NCBI GenBank assembly: GCA_022820625.1
Contig: JAJEFE010000010.1
Span: 1 to 36,112 of the forward strand
Length of the DNA: 36,112 bases
Direction: 5' to 3'
Origin: Gammaproteobacteria bacterium
GTDB lineage: Bacteria; Pseudomonadota; Gammaproteobacteria; Steroidobacterales; Rariloculaceae
Under the pieces are notes generated by a model that saw nothing but the letters and a program-made list of their open reading frames with translations, was not told the DNA's origin and did no database searches. A program made the translations under genes and the position numbers. This document shows, piece by piece, positions 8,222-16,068 of this stretch (position 1 is the first letter of the stretch; every line of letters starts with the position of its first letter).

Positions 8222-8370
8222 GGATCGGTTCTCCTGCCTGGGTGTGACCGACACGCTAGCACAGAACCGGGTCGTAAATCTCAGGCCACCCGGCGGAACC
8301 CGGTCAATTTCGAAAATTTACCGTCGATTCGCGCGGACCGGGAGGCGAGGCTCCTGTAATTTAATGAATT

Positions 8371-9207
8371 TCAGTTGTTTATGCCGGTCAGGGATCGAAA
8401 GTCGAAATTGCCCGGATCCGCCAGATGAGACGGGGTGACATTGCAAAGGCTGCGGAACAATCGTTCGGTGCGGCCCGGGTCCTCCGTTTCCCACGCGGTC
8501 AGCATTTGCTTGATCTGCCTGCGCCGCAGGTTCTCCTGAGAGCCGCACAGGTTGCACGGGATAATGGGGAATTTCCGTGCTTCGGCGTAGCGCGCGATGT
8601 CGGCTTCCCTGCAGTAGACGAGCGGGCGGATCACGACGTGCCGGCGGTCGTCGCTCAGGAGCTTCGGCGGCATCGCCTTCAGGGCGGCGCAGTAGAACAT
8701 GTTGAGAAACAGGGTCTCCACGACATCTTCGCGGTGATGCCCCAGGGCGATGCGGGTAGCGCCAAGTTCATCCGCGACCCGGTAAAGGATGCCGCGCCGC
8801 AGGCGTGAACACAGGCCGCACATCGTCTTGCCTCGGGGGACCACCCGGGTCACCACCGAATAGGTATCTTCCTCCACGATGCGGTACTCGACGCCCAGCG
8901 CTTCCAGGTACCGTGGAAGTACCTCTTCGGGGAACCCCGGCTGCTTCTGATCCAGGTTGACGGCGACAAGTTCGAAGTTCACCGGCGCCCGCCGCTGCAG
9001 CGCCAGCAGCATGTCGAGAAGCGTGTAGGAATCCTTGCCGCCCGAGACGCAGACCATGACCCGGTCGCCGTCGCCGATCATCCCGTAGTCGGCGATGGCC
9101 TTGCCCGCCTGCCGGCGCAATCTCGCCTCAAGCTTTCGCCCGGACTCGGCGACCGCGACGCCCGGTGGTGAGGCGGCATGCAGATCGGGTACGGCTATCG
9201 TGGACAT
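8371..9207 (-). CDS. ttcA: tRNA 2-thiocytidine(32) synthetase TtcA
   Basis: A 278-residue ATP-dependent enzyme that thiolates cytidine 32 in some tRNAs using an iron-sulfur cluster. The PP-loop ATP site is [14 protein letters not shown] (~residues 53-66). The cluster/sulfur cysteines are in [14 protein letters not shown] (~residues 128-141) and [14 protein letters not shown] (~residues 217-230), both exactly as in TtcA. The C-terminal [15 protein letters not shown] block is also diagnostic. Length fits, though the first ~25 residues are unconserved. It is divergent from the small gene at 9321, with back-to-back -10 boxes between them. Confidence 0.96.
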   Translation of the reverse strand: MSTIAVPDLHAASPPGVAVAESGRKLEARLRRQAGKAIADYGMIGDGDRVMVCVSGGKDSYTLLDMLLALQRRAPVNFELVAVNLDQKQPGFPEEVLPRYLEALGVEYRIVEEDTYSVVTRVVPRGKTMCGLCSRLRRGILYRVADELGATRIALGHHREDVVETLFLNMFYCAALKAMPPKLLSDDRRHVVIRPLVYCREADIARYAEARKFPIIPCNLCGSQENLRRRQIKQMLTAWETEDPGRTERLFRSLCNVTPSHLADPGNFDFRSLTGINN

Positions 9208-9240
9208 TGTCCGGTTTCAGGGTCGGTGAAGGAACCGCGG

Positions 9241-9274
9241 ATCATACCTGACAGCGCGGGCGGCGCGGTATGAT
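9241..9274. promoter_or_regulatory. Back-to-back -10 boxes between ttcA and the 9321 gene
   Basis: ATCATACC (9241-9248) and GGTATGAT (9267-9274) are a perfect inverted repeat. Each arm contains TATGAT reading away from the other, so each can act as a -10 hexamer, for ttcA (-) and for the 9321 gene (+). The -35 regions would overlap inside the GC-rich spacer; none matches consensus well. The symmetry might instead be a regulator site. Confidence 0.45.
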
Positions 9275-9320
9275 GGCGGGTGCCTTGCAACCGCCTGTCG
9301 CGGTGCAAACGGTGTCAACA

Positions 9321-9497
9321 ATGGCCAGGAAACCCCGCAATCCCGTAGCCCGCTCGCCACTCCTGCGCAAGGGGGGCGTTCACCGCAAGTCCAGGTCCGC
9401 AGAGCGGATGCGGTCGAAGCGCGAGTTGAAGGACGAAGTTGAGGCCGGCACGGAAAACCAACCGGATCGGGGCGGCGGGACAGGCGCCTCGGGCTAG
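9321..9497 (+). CDS. Small basic protein ending in a repeat element
   Basis: A 58-residue, very basic protein (ARKPRNPVARSPLLRKGG, then alternating Arg/Lys/Glu) with a Gly-rich end. I chose the ATG at 9321; the frame opens at 9270, inside the putative -10 box. There is no clear Shine-Dalgarno. The PLLR-x(3)-V-x-(R/K) pattern faintly recalls ribosome-rescue factor ArfA (PLFRQRVEK), but I would not name it. Its last codons and TAG stop lie inside the left arm of the palindromic element at 9492-9660, so the C-terminus ASG is shared with nfi. Confidence 0.5.
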   Translation: MARKPRNPVARSPLLRKGGVHRKSRSAERMRSKRELKDEVEAGTENQPDRGGGTGASG

Positions 9498-9660
9498 CAG
9501 CCCGTGGCAAAAGTCGCGCGAGCACCGAGACCGGTGAGGCGCCCGCCCGGCAAGGCGCGAGGAGCGCGAATATCGGGAATATTCAAGCGACGAGCAACGC
9601 AGCCGGGCGGGATGCATCGCCGGTCAAATGCCGCGGGACTTTTGCCACGGGCTGCTAGCC
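9492..9660. repeat. 169-base palindromic element with 24-base perfect terminal inverted repeats
   Basis: Arms 9492-9515 and 9637-9660 are perfect inverted copies. With one mismatch the match extends outward to 9485 and 9667 (31 bases). Inside are further nested arms: GACCGG (9529-9534) with CCGGTC (9619-9624), CCCGCCCGGC (9542-9551) with GCCGGGCGGG (9602-9611), and a central GAATAT/ATATTC hairpin. One strand can therefore fold into one long stem. Each arm carries a TAG that is the stop codon of the gene entering from that side. No transposase and no clear target-site duplication. It looks like a MITE- or REP-like element, or a bidirectional 3'-end structure. Confidence 0.8.
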
Positions 9661-10311
9661 GGAGGCGAGGCGGTGAGCCTGACGGGTAGTTTCCGGGAGC
9701 CGGTAGCGGGGCGTGAGTCCGAGCACGAGATCGACGGCCGTTGCCAGCGTGAATCCGTAGCCGACCGATACGAACACGGGCTTGACCCCTCTGCGTGTAC
9801 GGAGCACTGCCCCGACGGTTTCACCGCCATCGCGCAGCGGGACCCACGCACCCTTTGCCTCCGGCGCCGGTTCGTGAACCCCGATCAATCGCGACTTGGC
9901 CACACCGATGCTCGGTACGCCCGTCAGCAGGCCAAGATGGCACGCAAGCCCAAACCGGCGCGGATGCGCGTATCCCTGTCCGTCGCAAACCAGCACGTCC
10001 GCCGAAGCCGTCAACCGCTCCAGGGCAGCCAGGGCCGCCGGGCACTCCCGGAACGACAGCAGGCCGGGCACATAGGGGAAACGGGTGGGGCGGCGAGCAA
10101 TGGCCGTGTCCACGACTTCCAGGCCCGGATAGCCCAGCACGACGGCCGCGGCCCGCGTCACCGCTCCGTTCCGCTCGAATCCGATGTCAATTCCCGCGAC
10201 GCGGGCGGGCGGGCCGGTCATCACGTTCTCCCGCACCACCTGCCCCCGCAACTCCTCCTGGAGTCGCCGCGCTTCGGCAGGGCTCAGATCCCATGTATGC
10301 GATAGGGTCAT
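9655..10311 (-). CDS. nfi: Endonuclease V
   Basis: A 218-residue deoxyinosine 3' endonuclease that nicks DNA near deaminated adenine to start alternative repair. Motifs are the catalytic Asp in VAGIDIGFE (~residue 41), the [12 protein letters not shown] wedge block (~78-89) with its Glu, [22 protein letters not shown] (~residues 105-126) with the second Asp, and GVAKSRLIG. The length is normal. The stop codon and last three residues (ASG) fall inside the right arm of the palindromic element, mirroring the convergent small gene. Ribosome binding site is weak. Confidence 0.95.
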   Translation of the reverse strand: MTLSHTWDLSPAEARRLQEELRGQVVRENVMTGPPARVAGIDIGFERNGAVTRAAAVVLGYPGLEVVDTAIARRPTRFPYVPGLLSFRECPAALAALERLTASADVLVCDGQGYAHPRRFGLACHLGLLTGVPSIGVAKSRLIGVHEPAPEAKGAWVPLRDGGETVGAVLRTRRGVKPVFVSVGYGFTLATAVDLVLGLTPRYRLPETTRQAHRLASG

Positions 10312-10470
10312 TGGTCGATCCGGTGCGGTGGCAGCAGGCAGGAGAGACAGGCTAGGATTAGGGCGAAGGTCAGTACATGATCATTGTGCCCGTCAAGCTT
10401 GCCAGAATTTCAGCCGCGCAACCGCCCCGTATGCGCCGACTCGGCGTCCGTTGCTGTGGAAAGACCACCG

Positions 10471-11271
10471 ATGCGTGACCGCCCGACAGCCTGGGCGGGC
10501 ATGTTGGGGATTCTCGCGCTGGGGATCGGGCTCCTGGGCTCCACCGCATCGGCACGGCCCCTTCAGGACGTCCTCAACTACGGCACCCTGCGCGTCGGCG
10601 TGGCGCTGTTTCCCCCGTGGGCCATGCGCGATCCGTCGGGCGAGCTGACCGGATTCGAAATCGACGTTGCCAGAAGACTCGCCGAAGACATGAACCTGGA
10701 CGTCGAGTTCAACGTCTATCCGTGGGACCGGATCATTCGCGGGCTTGAAGCCGGGGAGATCGACATCGTCGCCGCCGGTCTCTCGATCACGCCGGAGCGC
10801 GCGCTGCACGTCGCCTTCAGTCGACCGTATGCAACCGGCGGCACGACGCTGGCGACCAACCTGGAAACCACGTCGAACGTCACCAGTCTCGACGACCTCA
10901 ACGACACCTTCTATACCGTCGCCGCCATTTCCGGGTCGGCCGCCGAGGAACTGGCCAGACGGCTGTTTCCCCGGGCGGAACTTCAGCTCTACGAAGACGC
11001 CGACACCGCCAGCTCCGCCCTGGTGGCCGGCGAGGTGGACGCCTACCTGGACAACGAGCCCATACCCACGTTCCTGGCGCTTGAGAACCCGGCCATCGTG
11101 GACGTGCCGGTTCCGGAACCGCTGCTGCCCACCCCCGCCGGGTTCGGGGTCGCCAAGGGCGACCCGGACTTCGTCAACTTCCTGGACGCCTGGATCACGG
11201 CGCGCGAAGCCGATACCTGGTTGCCGTCCACGCACGGCTACTGGTTCCAGACACTCCGGTGGAGGGACTGA
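10471..11271 (+). CDS. Family 3 extracellular solute-binding protein
   Basis: A 266-residue periplasmic binding protein of the amino-acid/opine (SBP family 3) type. A signal peptide ends near residue 27 (STASA-RP). The mature start LNYGTLRVGVALFPPWAM, then GELTGFEIDVARRLAEDM, is the classic ligand-lobe opening. GLEAGEIDIVAAGLSITPERA and a VDAYLDNEP hinge region follow. The ATG at 10471 has GGAAAG upstream; the frame opens at 10384 but the extra residues are not signal-like. No permease or ATPase gene is near, so it is an orphan sensor or a donor to a distant transporter. The next gene starts one base after its stop. Confidence 0.88.
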   Translation: MRDRPTAWAGMLGILALGIGLLGSTASARPLQDVLNYGTLRVGVALFPPWAMRDPSGELTGFEIDVARRLAEDMNLDVEFNVYPWDRIIRGLEAGEIDIVAAGLSITPERALHVAFSRPYATGGTTLATNLETTSNVTSLDDLNDTFYTVAAISGSAAEELARRLFPRAELQLYEDADTASSALVAGEVDAYLDNEPIPTFLALENPAIVDVPVPEPLLPTPAGFGVAKGDPDFVNFLDAWITAREADTWLPSTHGYWFQTLRWRD

Positions 11272-11272
11272 G

Positions 11273-11698
11273 TTGCCGCGGGCGTGGGCTCGTCCGGTTG
11301 TCCTGCTGGGGACGATCTGCACCGGCGGCGCCCTCGCCCAGGAGGAGGCGCCGCTGCCGCCGCGCATCCTCGATGACCCGCCCGGCCAGGCAAGCCTGGC
11401 GCAGCTGCCGCCCGAACGCGAAGAGGTGCTGGAGGAAATCGTCGTCGTCGGCCGCGATGAGTGGCGGCTGCCCGACCTGGGCGCCACCTGGCGCACGCGC
11501 TTCGAGCGGCCTGCCGAGACCCGCCTGGCCATGCGCTACCTGCCGCTCTACGATCCCGAAATGGCCGAGCTCTGGCCGGACCTCTTCCAGCTCAGCAAGC
11601 AGGAAGAGCGCACCGGCCATATCGAGCTGTTCCGAATCCGCTTCGGGGCCGAGGCCCGGCAGGCCACCGTTCCCACCGTATTGAATCCGGATCCCTGA
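11273..11698 (+). CDS. Small secreted protein of unknown function
   Basis: A 141-residue protein starting at TTG 11273, with GGAGGG about seven bases upstream inside the end of the previous gene. Its start is one base after the solute-binding protein's stop, so the pair is translationally coupled. A signal peptide (ARPVVLLGTICTGGALAQ) ends near residue 23. The mature protein begins with a Pro/Glu-rich stretch, then EEIVVVGRDEWRLPDLG, a middle LPLYDPEMAELWPDLF, and HIELFRIRFG near the end. VLEEIVVVGR recalls the N-terminus of TonB-dependent receptors, but no barrel follows. I do not recognise the family. Tight coupling suggests a joint role with the binding protein. Confidence 0.75.
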   Translation: MPRAWARPVVLLGTICTGGALAQEEAPLPPRILDDPPGQASLAQLPPEREEVLEEIVVVGRDEWRLPDLGATWRTRFERPAETRLAMRYLPLYDPEMAELWPDLFQLSKQEERTGHIELFRIRFGAEARQATVPTVLNPDP

Positions 11699-11749
11699 TA
11701 CATCGGCTTTACGCCTCTTTGACTCGCATCAACGCGCGGAGGACGCTCT

Positions 11750-12448
11750 GTGACCGCAAGCACCGACTTCGAAGGATTTCCCGCCGAAACGATCCGGTTC
11801 CTGGGCGAACTGGCAGCCAACAACAACCGTCCCTGGTTCAACGAGAACAAGCATCGTTACGAGCGGTGGGTTCTGGAACCCGCGCTCGACTTCATCGGCG
11901 CCATGGGACCGCGGCTGGAACGCGTCACACCGCACGTCACGGCCATTCCCAGGCGGGTTGGCGGTTCTCTGATGCGCGTTTACCGGGACACCCGTTTCTC
12001 CCGCGACAAGACGCCCTACAAGACCAATATCGGTATCCAGTTCCGCCACGAACTCGGCAAGGACGTTCACGCACCGGGGTTCTACGTCCACATCGATCCC
12101 GAGTCGTGTTTCCTCGGGGTGGGAATGTGGCACCCGGGGTCGGGACCCCTGGGCATGATTCGCGATGGGATCGTAGAGAATCCCGACGCCTGGCGGGCGG
12201 CGCGCGACGACACGGGCTTTCGCCGGAGATTCGAGCTGTCCGGCGACAGCCTGAAGCGGCCGCCCCGAGGCTACCCGCCCGAGCATCCGTACGTGGAGGA
12301 TCTCAAGCGCAAGGACTTCATCGCCGTCACGGAGTTCGGTTTCGATGCGGCCGCCGACAGCGGATTTTCGGATCGGGTGGCGGCGGACTTTGCGGCCGCC
12401 AGGCCCTTCATGGCGTTCCTTTGCGAGGCCCTGCAGTTGCGGTTCTGA
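11750..12448 (+). CDS. DUF2461 (TIGR02453) family protein
   Basis: A 232-residue protein of the DUF2461 family, of unknown biochemical role. Visible family marks are FLGELAANNNRPWFNENKHRYE at the start, then RDTRFSRDKTPYKTNIGIQFRH, GFYVHIDPESCFLGVGMWHP, and KRPPRGYPPEHPYVEDLKRKDF near the end. It starts at GTG 11750 with GGAGGA upstream. No signal peptide. It follows the secreted-protein gene by 51 bases and may share its transcript. Directly after its TGA comes CAGCCCGTGGCAA, the sequence also found after three other genes in this window. Confidence 0.93.
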   Translation: MTASTDFEGFPAETIRFLGELAANNNRPWFNENKHRYERWVLEPALDFIGAMGPRLERVTPHVTAIPRRVGGSLMRVYRDTRFSRDKTPYKTNIGIQFRHELGKDVHAPGFYVHIDPESCFLGVGMWHPGSGPLGMIRDGIVENPDAWRAARDDTGFRRRFELSGDSLKRPPRGYPPEHPYVEDLKRKDFIAVTEFGFDAAADSGFSDRVAADFAAARPFMAFLCEALQLRF

Positions 12449-12481
12449 CAGCCCGTGGCAACCGCCCCGCCGAAGGTTGCC
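12449..12481 (+). repeat. Post-stop repeat copy and hairpin after the DUF2461 gene
   Basis: CAGCCCGTGGCAA (12449-12461) begins immediately after the stop codon and equals the sequence after the stops at 9495-9497 (+) and 9657-9655 (-). Here it overlaps a separate hairpin, GGCAACC (12457-12463) with GGTTGCC (12475-12481). There is no T-run. It lies between convergent genes. Confidence 0.6.
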
Positions 12482-12530
12482 GGGGACAGGGCCTGTTGAC
12501 GCTACCGGAGATGGCTCTGTCGGCCCTGGT

Positions 12531-13355
12531 TCAACCTCCGATGTTCCACTGCATGGTCGCCGGATTGAACTCGAAGACCAGGTAGATCACCGACAGCACG
12601 AAAAATACCCATGCGAAGATGTCGCCGCCGCGGTGCTTCGGCAGTTCGCGCATGAAGGTGCGGCGCTTGTGGGCGCCGTAGCCGCGAATATCCAGGGCCA
12701 TCGCCTGCGTCTGTCCGTTGCGCAACCCGAGAACCAGCATGGCAAAGGCCAGGTGGCGGATACGGATCCACTTGCGCCGGAACCAGTTGGTGTCCTGGCC
12801 GAGGTCGCGTATGCGCTGTGTGATTGAAATCTCCCGGCCCAGTTGAAGAAACGACGGGAACAGGATCAACCCGAGCACGGGCGCATGGACCAGGCGGTAA
12901 TCCCAGCCGCGCCGCGACAGGTTCTGCACCAGGTCGGTCGGATGGGTGGTGAAGGCAAAGGCCAGACCGGCCGTTCCCAGGGCAAGAAACCGTAGCGCCA
13001 GCAGCGCCCCGAAACCCAGCGATGCCCAGGTCAGGTCCTTGATGGGGGTTCGCAGGGCCACCGTATCCGAGCCAACGGTAGCCTGTCCGCCGTAAAAGAA
13101 CGGAAACACCACCGCCAGGATCAGGATGAAGGGGACGATGATCCTGCCCAGAGCCCAGTACTGTCGCAGCGACACGCCCGTGAAGAAGGCGGCAAACAGG
13201 AAACAGACGGCGAACAGCGCTGCGCCCACATGGAGATTGGTATTGAAGATGGCCACGAACGACACGCTCAGGACCAGCAGAAGTTTGGAGAACGGTGTCA
13301 TCCGGTGGGCCAGGGACTCCCCGTGGACGTAGGACAGCTGGGCGCCGGCTTGCAT
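12531..13355 (-). CDS. ECF transporter T component (EcfT/CbiQ-like)
   Basis: A 274-residue membrane protein of the energy-coupling-factor T family, which links the substrate-binding S subunit to the ATPases. It has about five to six hydrophobic segments. The coupling-helix motif ALDIRGYGAHKRRT near residue 228 matches the A-x-x-RG signature, and QRIRDLGQDTN (~residue 180) is the other cytoplasmic block. It starts 6 bases after the stop of the fused ATPase gene, so it is the last gene of the operon. In Bacillus terms it corresponds to YkoC. Confidence 0.9.
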   Translation of the reverse strand: MQAGAQLSYVHGESLAHRMTPFSKLLLVLSVSFVAIFNTNLHVGAALFAVCFLFAAFFTGVSLRQYWALGRIIVPFILILAVVFPFFYGGQATVGSDTVALRTPIKDLTWASLGFGALLALRFLALGTAGLAFAFTTHPTDLVQNLSRRGWDYRLVHAPVLGLILFPSFLQLGREISITQRIRDLGQDTNWFRRKWIRIRHLAFAMLVLGLRNGQTQAMALDIRGYGAHKRRTFMRELPKHRGGDIFAWVFFVLSVIYLVFEFNPATMQWNIGG

Positions 13356-13361
13356 GTCGAG

Positions 13362-15221
13362 CTACCCCGCTTCCTGCGCAGCCGCCGGGGTGGCCCCATG
13401 TCCTGCCGCGATACGCTCGACCAGGGCGGCGGTTGTCAGGAGCGGTTCGCCCAGAAGGCGCGTTGAGATTTCATGGACCGGAGGCGGTCTCAACCTCGCC
13501 CGGGTCAGCACCTCACGGGCAGCGAACAGCGCTTCAGGAGTGCCGTCGAAGGCGATCGCCCCATCGCAGAGCACGACGGTGCGATTCGCGTACTCGGCTA
13601 CCAACCGCATGTCATGGGTAATGAACATCACTGCCGCACCCCTGTCCGCCAGTGTGCGCAGCAGTTCCATGAGGTTCCTGGCCTGGTGATAGTCCTGCCC
13701 GAAAGTCGGTTCGTCGAGCACCACCACATCCGGCTCCCCGACCACCATTGCCGCCACCGAGAGCCTGCGTTTCTGGCCGTGACTCAACACATACGGGCTG
13801 GCGTCGCGCCGCTCGAGCAAACGCACGGTCCGGAGGCAGTCCAGGGTGCGCTGCTCCACTTCGTCCTCCGCCAGGTCCAGAGCCCTCAATCCGTGAGCGA
13901 TCTCGTCGTAGACCGTCGCGCGGACGAACTGCTTTTCCGGCACCTGGAAGATGTGTGCCACGCGCCTGGCCAGGTGAGCGAATTCATGGTCCGTGGTGGG
14001 GATGCCGTCCACCAGGACGGCGCCCGAATCCGGCACGGCGATCCCGTTGAAAAGCGTCGCCAGCGTCGACTTGCCCGAGCCGTTCTGCCCGACCAGCGCA
14101 AGCAGTTCGGATCGGTGAGCCGCCAGACTGACACCATCGAGCACGCTGCGTTCGCCATAGGCGAAGCTGACATTGCGGACGTCGATGACTGCGGTTGAGG
14201 CCGCCGCCGATAATGCCGCCTTCGGCGAAAGGGTGGTGGCAACGCCAGACGGCTCCGGTCCGCCGGCAGTGGCGGATGGCTTCGGACCACCGGCAGCGGC
14301 GGACTGTTTCGAGCCGTCTTCCAGCGACTCCACCGCGGCGATCAGCTCTTCTCCGTCGAGAGGAACACGACCGCCAAAATCCAGTCCCCGCCCCCGCAAC
14401 TCCAGAGCGATTTCCGACGCCTGCGGTATCCACAAGCCCATGTCGTCGCGGATTTCGAGGCCGCGCTGTTCCATGAACTCGCGCGGCGTACACGGACCCG
14501 CCACCCTGCGACCTTCCACCAGGAGCACCCTGTCGGCCCGGTGAAAGATTTCGTCGACCTCGTGTTCGATCACCATGACCGTCAAACCGCGCCGCGCCCT
14601 GATCCGGTCGATGGTGGCAAGGACGTCCGCGGTACCGGCCGGGTCCAGGTTCGAGGTGGGTTCGTCGAGGATGAGCACCGCGGGTTCCAGCGCAAGCATC
14701 GCCGCAAGCGCCACGCGCTGCTTCTCGCCCCCGGAGAGTTCGAGCATGCTTCGGCGCCTGAAACCCGCAAGTCCGGCCAGATCCAGGGCGTCGTCGATGC
14801 GGCGATGGATTTGTGCCGGTTCGACGAGGTAGTTCTCCAGCGCGAATCCGACCTCCTCCTCCACCGTGAGCGTCACGATCTGGTCCTCGGGATTCTGGAA
14901 CAGCATGTTGACGCGCCGAAAGCGCTCCGCTGCCGCCAATTCGCGGCGATTGATGAGGCCATGCCCGGGATCGGCGATCAACACGCGTCCCCGATTCCTG
15001 CCGCCCATGTAGTCCGGGTAGATGCCGACCAGATTGAGCGCCAGCGTGCTCTTGCCGGAACCGCTGCGTCCGAGTATGAGAACAAGTGAACCCGCCTCAA
15101 TGGTGAAGGAGACTTCCTCAAGCGCCGCGGGGCCCTCTGACTCCCGGGCGGCGGGCTTGAACCAGAAGCTGTAGTCCTCCAGAACGAGGGCCGCCCGGTC
15201 CGCGGATGGGGTCGAAATCAC
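13362..15221 (-). CDS. Fused double ATPase of an ECF transporter
   Basis: A 619-residue protein with two complete ABC ATPase domains, equivalent to EcfA and EcfA' in one chain, as in YkoD. Domain 1: Walker A GRSGSGKST (~residue 53), Q-loop FQNPEDQI, signature LSGGEKQRV, Walker B VLILDEPTSNLDP, H-loop VIEHE. Domain 2: GQNGSGKST, FQVPEKQF, a variant signature LSHGQKRRL, VVLDEPTFGQD, ITHD. They are joined by a ~100-residue stretch including a low-complexity Ala/Gly/Pro/Ser linker. I chose GTG 15221 because it overlaps the S-component stop (GTGA), which indicates coupling. The frame is open upstream but those residues are a shadow of the S gene. Confidence 0.93.
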   Translation of the reverse strand: MISTPSADRAALVLEDYSFWFKPAARESEGPAALEEVSFTIEAGSLVLILGRSGSGKSTLALNLVGIYPDYMGGRNRGRVLIADPGHGLINRRELAAAERFRRVNMLFQNPEDQIVTLTVEEEVGFALENYLVEPAQIHRRIDDALDLAGLAGFRRRSMLELSGGEKQRVALAAMLALEPAVLILDEPTSNLDPAGTADVLATIDRIRARRGLTVMVIEHEVDEIFHRADRVLLVEGRRVAGPCTPREFMEQRGLEIRDDMGLWIPQASEIALELRGRGLDFGGRVPLDGEELIAAVESLEDGSKQSAAAGGPKPSATAGGPEPSGVATTLSPKAALSAAASTAVIDVRNVSFAYGERSVLDGVSLAAHRSELLALVGQNGSGKSTLATLFNGIAVPDSGAVLVDGIPTTDHEFAHLARRVAHIFQVPEKQFVRATVYDEIAHGLRALDLAEDEVEQRTLDCLRTVRLLERRDASPYVLSHGQKRRLSVAAMVVGEPDVVVLDEPTFGQDYHQARNLMELLRTLADRGAAVMFITHDMRLVAEYANRTVVLCDGAIAFDGTPEALFAAREVLTRARLRPPPVHEISTRLLGEPLLTTAALVERIAAGHGATPAAAQEAG

Positions 15222-15862
15222 GCCCGGTCGTTCTCGCCCGCAGCCAGTGCCGGCGGAACCTGCACGGCCGGAACGCCGGCTCGTTCGAGTCCCCGCCCCA
15301 GGTACCACGCAACGAGACCCCAGATCGCACCGCCGAACGCCGCGATGGACATCGACACCATTGCCCATCGGGCGCCGTCGACAAGCTGGAATCCGCCCTG
15401 TCCGACGAACAGCGCCACCTGGTTCGCCACCGAGGTGACGGCCACCGCAAGGGCGAACAGCAGCCGCCCGCCGCGCCAGCGCATGCCTGCAAAGACAGCG
15501 GCCCCGCACGCCGCGGGGAACAACCCGTAAAACATCAGTATCGGGCCGTCCGGATCGCCGGCGAACCAGCGAACCAGGGCCGTGACGGCGGCCGCCAGCA
15601 TGACCAGTGCGGCACGCTTGCGCAGGAACGCTCCGGCATGGAAAAGGATCCACGTGGTGCCGTTGTAGAAGGCGTAGATGGCGAATCCCACGGGCCCTGC
15701 CGCCCACACGGTCCGCTCCAGGAATCCCAGCAGCCCGACGATCTCGATGACCGCCTGGATCACGCCGAGCAGGACGGCGGCGACGATGTCCATGGTGTCG
15801 AGCCTGAAGTCCCTGCCGATCCGGTAAGCGCCCCGGGCAGCAGCCGCGTCGCCGTTACTCAC
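15218..15862 (-). CDS. ECF transporter S component, YkoE-like
   Basis: A 214-residue membrane protein with about five to six hydrophobic segments, first gene of the three-gene ECF operon. The size, the gene order S - double ATPase - T, and the GDPDGPILMFYGLF segment near residue 105 recall YkoE, the S component for the thiamine precursor hydroxymethylpyrimidine. This is a similarity judgement by eye. The start is GTG 15862 with GGAGAGGGA upstream. I looked for a TPP riboswitch in the ~200 bases upstream and did not find one, which weakens the thiamine assignment. Vitamin or cofactor uptake is likely, substrate open. Confidence 0.65.
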   Translation of the reverse strand: MSNGDAAAARGAYRIGRDFRLDTMDIVAAVLLGVIQAVIEIVGLLGFLERTVWAAGPVGFAIYAFYNGTTWILFHAGAFLRKRAALVMLAAAVTALVRWFAGDPDGPILMFYGLFPAACGAAVFAGMRWRGGRLLFALAVAVTSVANQVALFVGQGGFQLVDGARWAMVSMSIAAFGGAIWGLVAWYLGRGLERAGVPAVQVPPALAAGENDRA

Positions 15863-16068
15863 TGGTCGTCCCTCTCCTGGATGCGAAGGCTGGTTGTTCG
15901 GTGGGGCATCAGGCTATCAGAGAAGACGAGTCCGGACAGCACTCTTTTGCAACTACAGACAAGGCGGCCCCGTCGGTAGCGGCAACCTCTCCCATCCTGC
16001 AATGTCAGCGCCCTGTCCAGTTAGAATGGGCAACCGCCGATGACTGTCGGCATACGGTCGGAACAAAC

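Noticed and set aside
9492..9660. Insertion sequence or att site
   Set aside because: No transposase or integrase and no clear target-site duplication; kept as a palindromic repeat only.
14200..14340. Tandem repeat in the fused ATPase gene
   Set aside because: The short similar units encode the Ala/Gly/Pro/Ser linker between the two ATPase domains; ordinary low-complexity linker.
15863..16068. TPP or other riboswitch upstream of the ECF operon
   Set aside because: I compared the reverse strand with the conserved thi-box segments (CTGAGA, ACCTGA, GATAATGCCAGCG) and found only partial, misplaced matches. A covariance-model scan would settle it.
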